50,135 nucleotides of DNA from an uncultured Marinicella sp. (lineage in GTDB: Bacteria; Pseudomonadota; Gammaproteobacteria; Xanthomonadales; Marinicellaceae), in contig CALDFB010000170.1 in NCBI GenBank assembly GCA_937942365.1, positions 1 through 50,135 on the forward strand, in the 5' to 3' direction. Positions 48,165 to 50,135 of the stretch are shown here, one piece after another. Every line of letters starts with the position of its first letter. The stretch's first letter is position 1. Below the pieces are notes generated by a model. It was given only the letters and a program-made list of their open reading frames with translations. It was not told where the DNA came from and searched no databases. The position numbers and the translations under genes were made by a program.

Positions 48165-48833
48165 TTAAGAACCGTCCCAAAGTGGAACGCCTAATGTTTG
48201 GGCTAAAATTTCAGCATCATCAATCACGGCTTGTTGATTACCGTGATCGATGACATTCACACGCCTGGTATCTGCCAATACCAAATTGATTTCATAACTG
48301 TAGTATGAACCGTTTTTACTGCGCAAACGCTCTCTGAGTACTTGAATCGCTTCTACTTCATTAAGTTGTGTGATTTTTCGTTTTGCTGTTGTGTGTGACA
48401 CCATGGAGTCAGCAGGCTTTTTCCAACCTTCATAGTAATAACCATAAAAAGTATCAAATACCCGAGGTCGGGCCATCGAGTGCAGTAAAAACATGCCAGC
48501 TGCGGTAAATATACCACCAAAAAAAACCGCAAAAACTATCATCGACCACTCTTGTTTGTCTTGACTAAAAAAAATGTAGGTAGGAAATATTAAACCAAAC
48601 AAACCAAAAAGTATAAACACTCCACTGAACAACTGAGCACCTAAGGTGGCTTTGAAAACCAACTTATCTCGGTTGCTGTGATCCAACCTATGGGTCTTGA
48701 AATTTGATCCACCCCCAGCTAGGGGTGACCACTCCGTTTTTTGAGCCAAAGGATGATTAAAAACAGCAGGATCGACCACTGTAGCCGCTCTTTTTTTTGC
48801 TTCTTCAACCAGTTTTTTTAGCTTTTCAAACAT
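48165..48833 (-). CDS. Hypothetical membrane protein between E3 and E2 genes (DUF3592-like)
   Basis: 222 aa with two TM segments (ATLGAQLFSGVFILFGLFGLIFPTYIFF; MIVFAVFFGGIFTAAGMFLLHSM). Confidence 0.75.
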   Translation of the reverse strand: MFEKLKKLVEEAKKRAATVVDPAVFNHPLAQKTEWSPLAGGGSNFKTHRLDHSNRDKLVFKATLGAQLFSGVFILFGLFGLIFPTYIFFSQDKQEWSMIVFAVFFGGIFTAAGMFLLHSMARPRVFDTFYGYYYEGWKKPADSMVSHTTAKRKITQLNEVEAIQVLRERLRSKNGSYYSYEINLVLADTRRVNVIDHGNQQAVIDDAEILAQTLGVPLWDGS

Positions 48834-48848
48834 CTAACTCATTCAAAA

Positions 48849-50135
48849 CTAAAGCAACATTTTTTTCATATCAGACAATATACTCGATAAGTACACGATA
48901 AACCGAGCTGCGTCTGCACCATCAATGACTCTGTGGTCATAACTCAATGACAAGGGCAGCATCAATCGAGGTTCAAACTCACTGTCATTCCAGATGGGTT
49001 TTATGTTTGACCTGGAGACCCCCAAAATGGCCACTTCAGGCGAGTTAATGATCGGTGTAAAAGCCGTTCCTCCGATGCCGCCCAGTGATGAAATCGAAAT
49101 GCTGCCGCCTTGCATATCACTCGGGGCTAATTTACCTTCTCGGGCTTTGATTGAAATATCTCGCATTTCTTTTGCGATTTCAAACACTTCTTTTTTATCA
49201 CAATCACGAATCACTGGCACTACCAAACCATTGGGGGTATCGACTGCTATCCCGATATGAAAGTACTTTTTATAAATTAAATTTTCACCATCCACATCCA
49301 ATGATGTGTTGAATTTAGGAAATTTTTTCAATGCTTTGGCCATCGCCTTAACGATAAAGGCCAGAGGCGTCAGACTGAAACCCTGGGCCTTTGCATCCGC
49401 CTTATTTTCGTTGCGGAATGCTTCCAGTTCAGTGATATCAGCCTCATCGTATTGAGTCACATGGGGGATTCGCACCCAATTACGATGTAAGTACTTGCCA
49501 GAAATCTTTTGAATGCGGCTTAATGGCTGACTGTCAACCTCACCAAATTCTTTGAAATCAATGGCTGGGAATGGAGGTACATCAAAATTTGAAGTCACTA
49601 CAGTTTGCCCACCAGATTGCATGGCAGTCTTAACATGCTGTTTGACATCTTCTCTGGTAATGCGTCCTTTTCTACCTGTACCAGTAACGGTACTGATTTC
49701 GACACCCAGCTCTCGAGCAAATTTCCTTACCGAAGGTGAGGCATGAGCTAATTTACCGCTGGCTTTTTGCGGTATTTGAACGGGAACTGGTGGTGGTTTA
49801 GGCTGAGACTGCGGCTGTTCTTTTTCTGCATTAACCGGTTCTTCCTCTGCTTTTTTAGGTTCAGCCGGTTTTTCTGCCGTTGGTTCAGGTTTTTTCTCAG
49901 GGGCTTTTTTCACAGCTACATCGCCAGATGATTTCAACATAACCATCGGACTGCCCATCGAGACCACATCACCTTCCTTGACCAATACGGCTTCAATAAC
50001 CCCTGCTTCAGGGCAGGGAACCTCAATGGTGGCTTTTTCTGATTCCAAAGAAATGATGGCATCTTCGGCTTGAATTTCATCACCCACTTGAACCAATACT
50101 TCAATCACTTCAACTTCATTGAAATCGCCAATATC
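48849..50135 (-). CDS. aceF: Dihydrolipoamide acetyltransferase (E2) of pyruvate dehydrogenase, truncated by window edge
   Basis: Frame continues to the edge (DIGDFNEVEVIEVLVQVGDE); lipoyl ISLESEKATIEVPCPEAGV, E3-binding SPSVRKFARELGVEISTVTGTGRKGRITREDV, catalytic LSLSYDHRVIDGADAARF. Confidence 0.95.
   Translation of the reverse strand, partial: DIGDFNEVEVIEVLVQVGDEIQAEDAIISLESEKATIEVPCPEAGVIEAVLVKEGDVVSMGSPMVMLKSSGDVAVKKAPEKKPEPTAEKPAEPKKAEEEPVNAEKEQPQSQPKPPPVPVQIPQKASGKLAHASPSVRKFARELGVEISTVTGTGRKGRITREDVKQHVKTAMQSGGQTVVTSNFDVPPFPAIDFKEFGEVDSQPLSRIQKISGKYLHRNWVRIPHVTQYDEADITELEAFRNENKADAKAQGFSLTPLAFIVKAMAKALKKFPKFNTSLDVDGENLIYKKYFHIGIAVDTPNGLVVPVIRDCDKKEVFEIAKEMRDISIKAREGKLAPSDMQGGSISISSLGGIGGTAFTPIINSPEVAILGVSRSNIKPIWNDSEFEPRLMLPLSLSYDHRVIDGADAARFIVYLSSILSDMKKMLL

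Overview
The window looks like ordinary chromosome from an AT-rich gammaproteobacterium (a Marinicella/Xanthomonadales-like lineage is a guess from protein style only). It has about 35 supported protein genes, no recognisable rRNA or tRNA, no CRISPR array and no transposase. Main blocks: a truncated DUF4331 gene plus a TPR protein; PEBP and AraC genes; a beta-helix surface protein; nrdB; a Crp/Fnr regulator and a hydrolase; a large RTX-like repeat protein; a TPR/PAS protein; WYL, TetR, SDR and cupin genes and bioF; a CadC-like wHTH-TPR regulator next to a secreted metalloprotease-like PA-domain protein; a complete compact histidine operon on the minus strand (hisG, hisC-HAD, hisB, hisH, hisF, hisA-hisIE, hisD); an amidase and an NlpC/P60 lipoprotein; duplicated stand-alone winged-helix proteins; a GntR/ABC/permease/S9-peptidase operon; and part of the pyruvate dehydrogenase cluster. 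Strongest observations: (1) upstream of hisG there are two tandem unannotated His-codon leader peptides (MTTMNTRFAHIHHHALIDNGVA or its 19-aa form, and MINLKYDSSNHHHITDILRRRC), each followed by a GC stem plus T-run terminator and each with a plausible antiterminator, so this looks like a double his attenuator; (2) NrdB keeps exact E. coli spacing for metal ligands and radical Tyr but has Gly at the D84 position and Lys at the E238 position, suggesting a non-canonical radical cofactor; (3) HisC-HAD and HisA-HisI-HisE fusions that together give a complete pathway in seven genes; (4) three matching operator-like palindromes around tetR and its SDR target.
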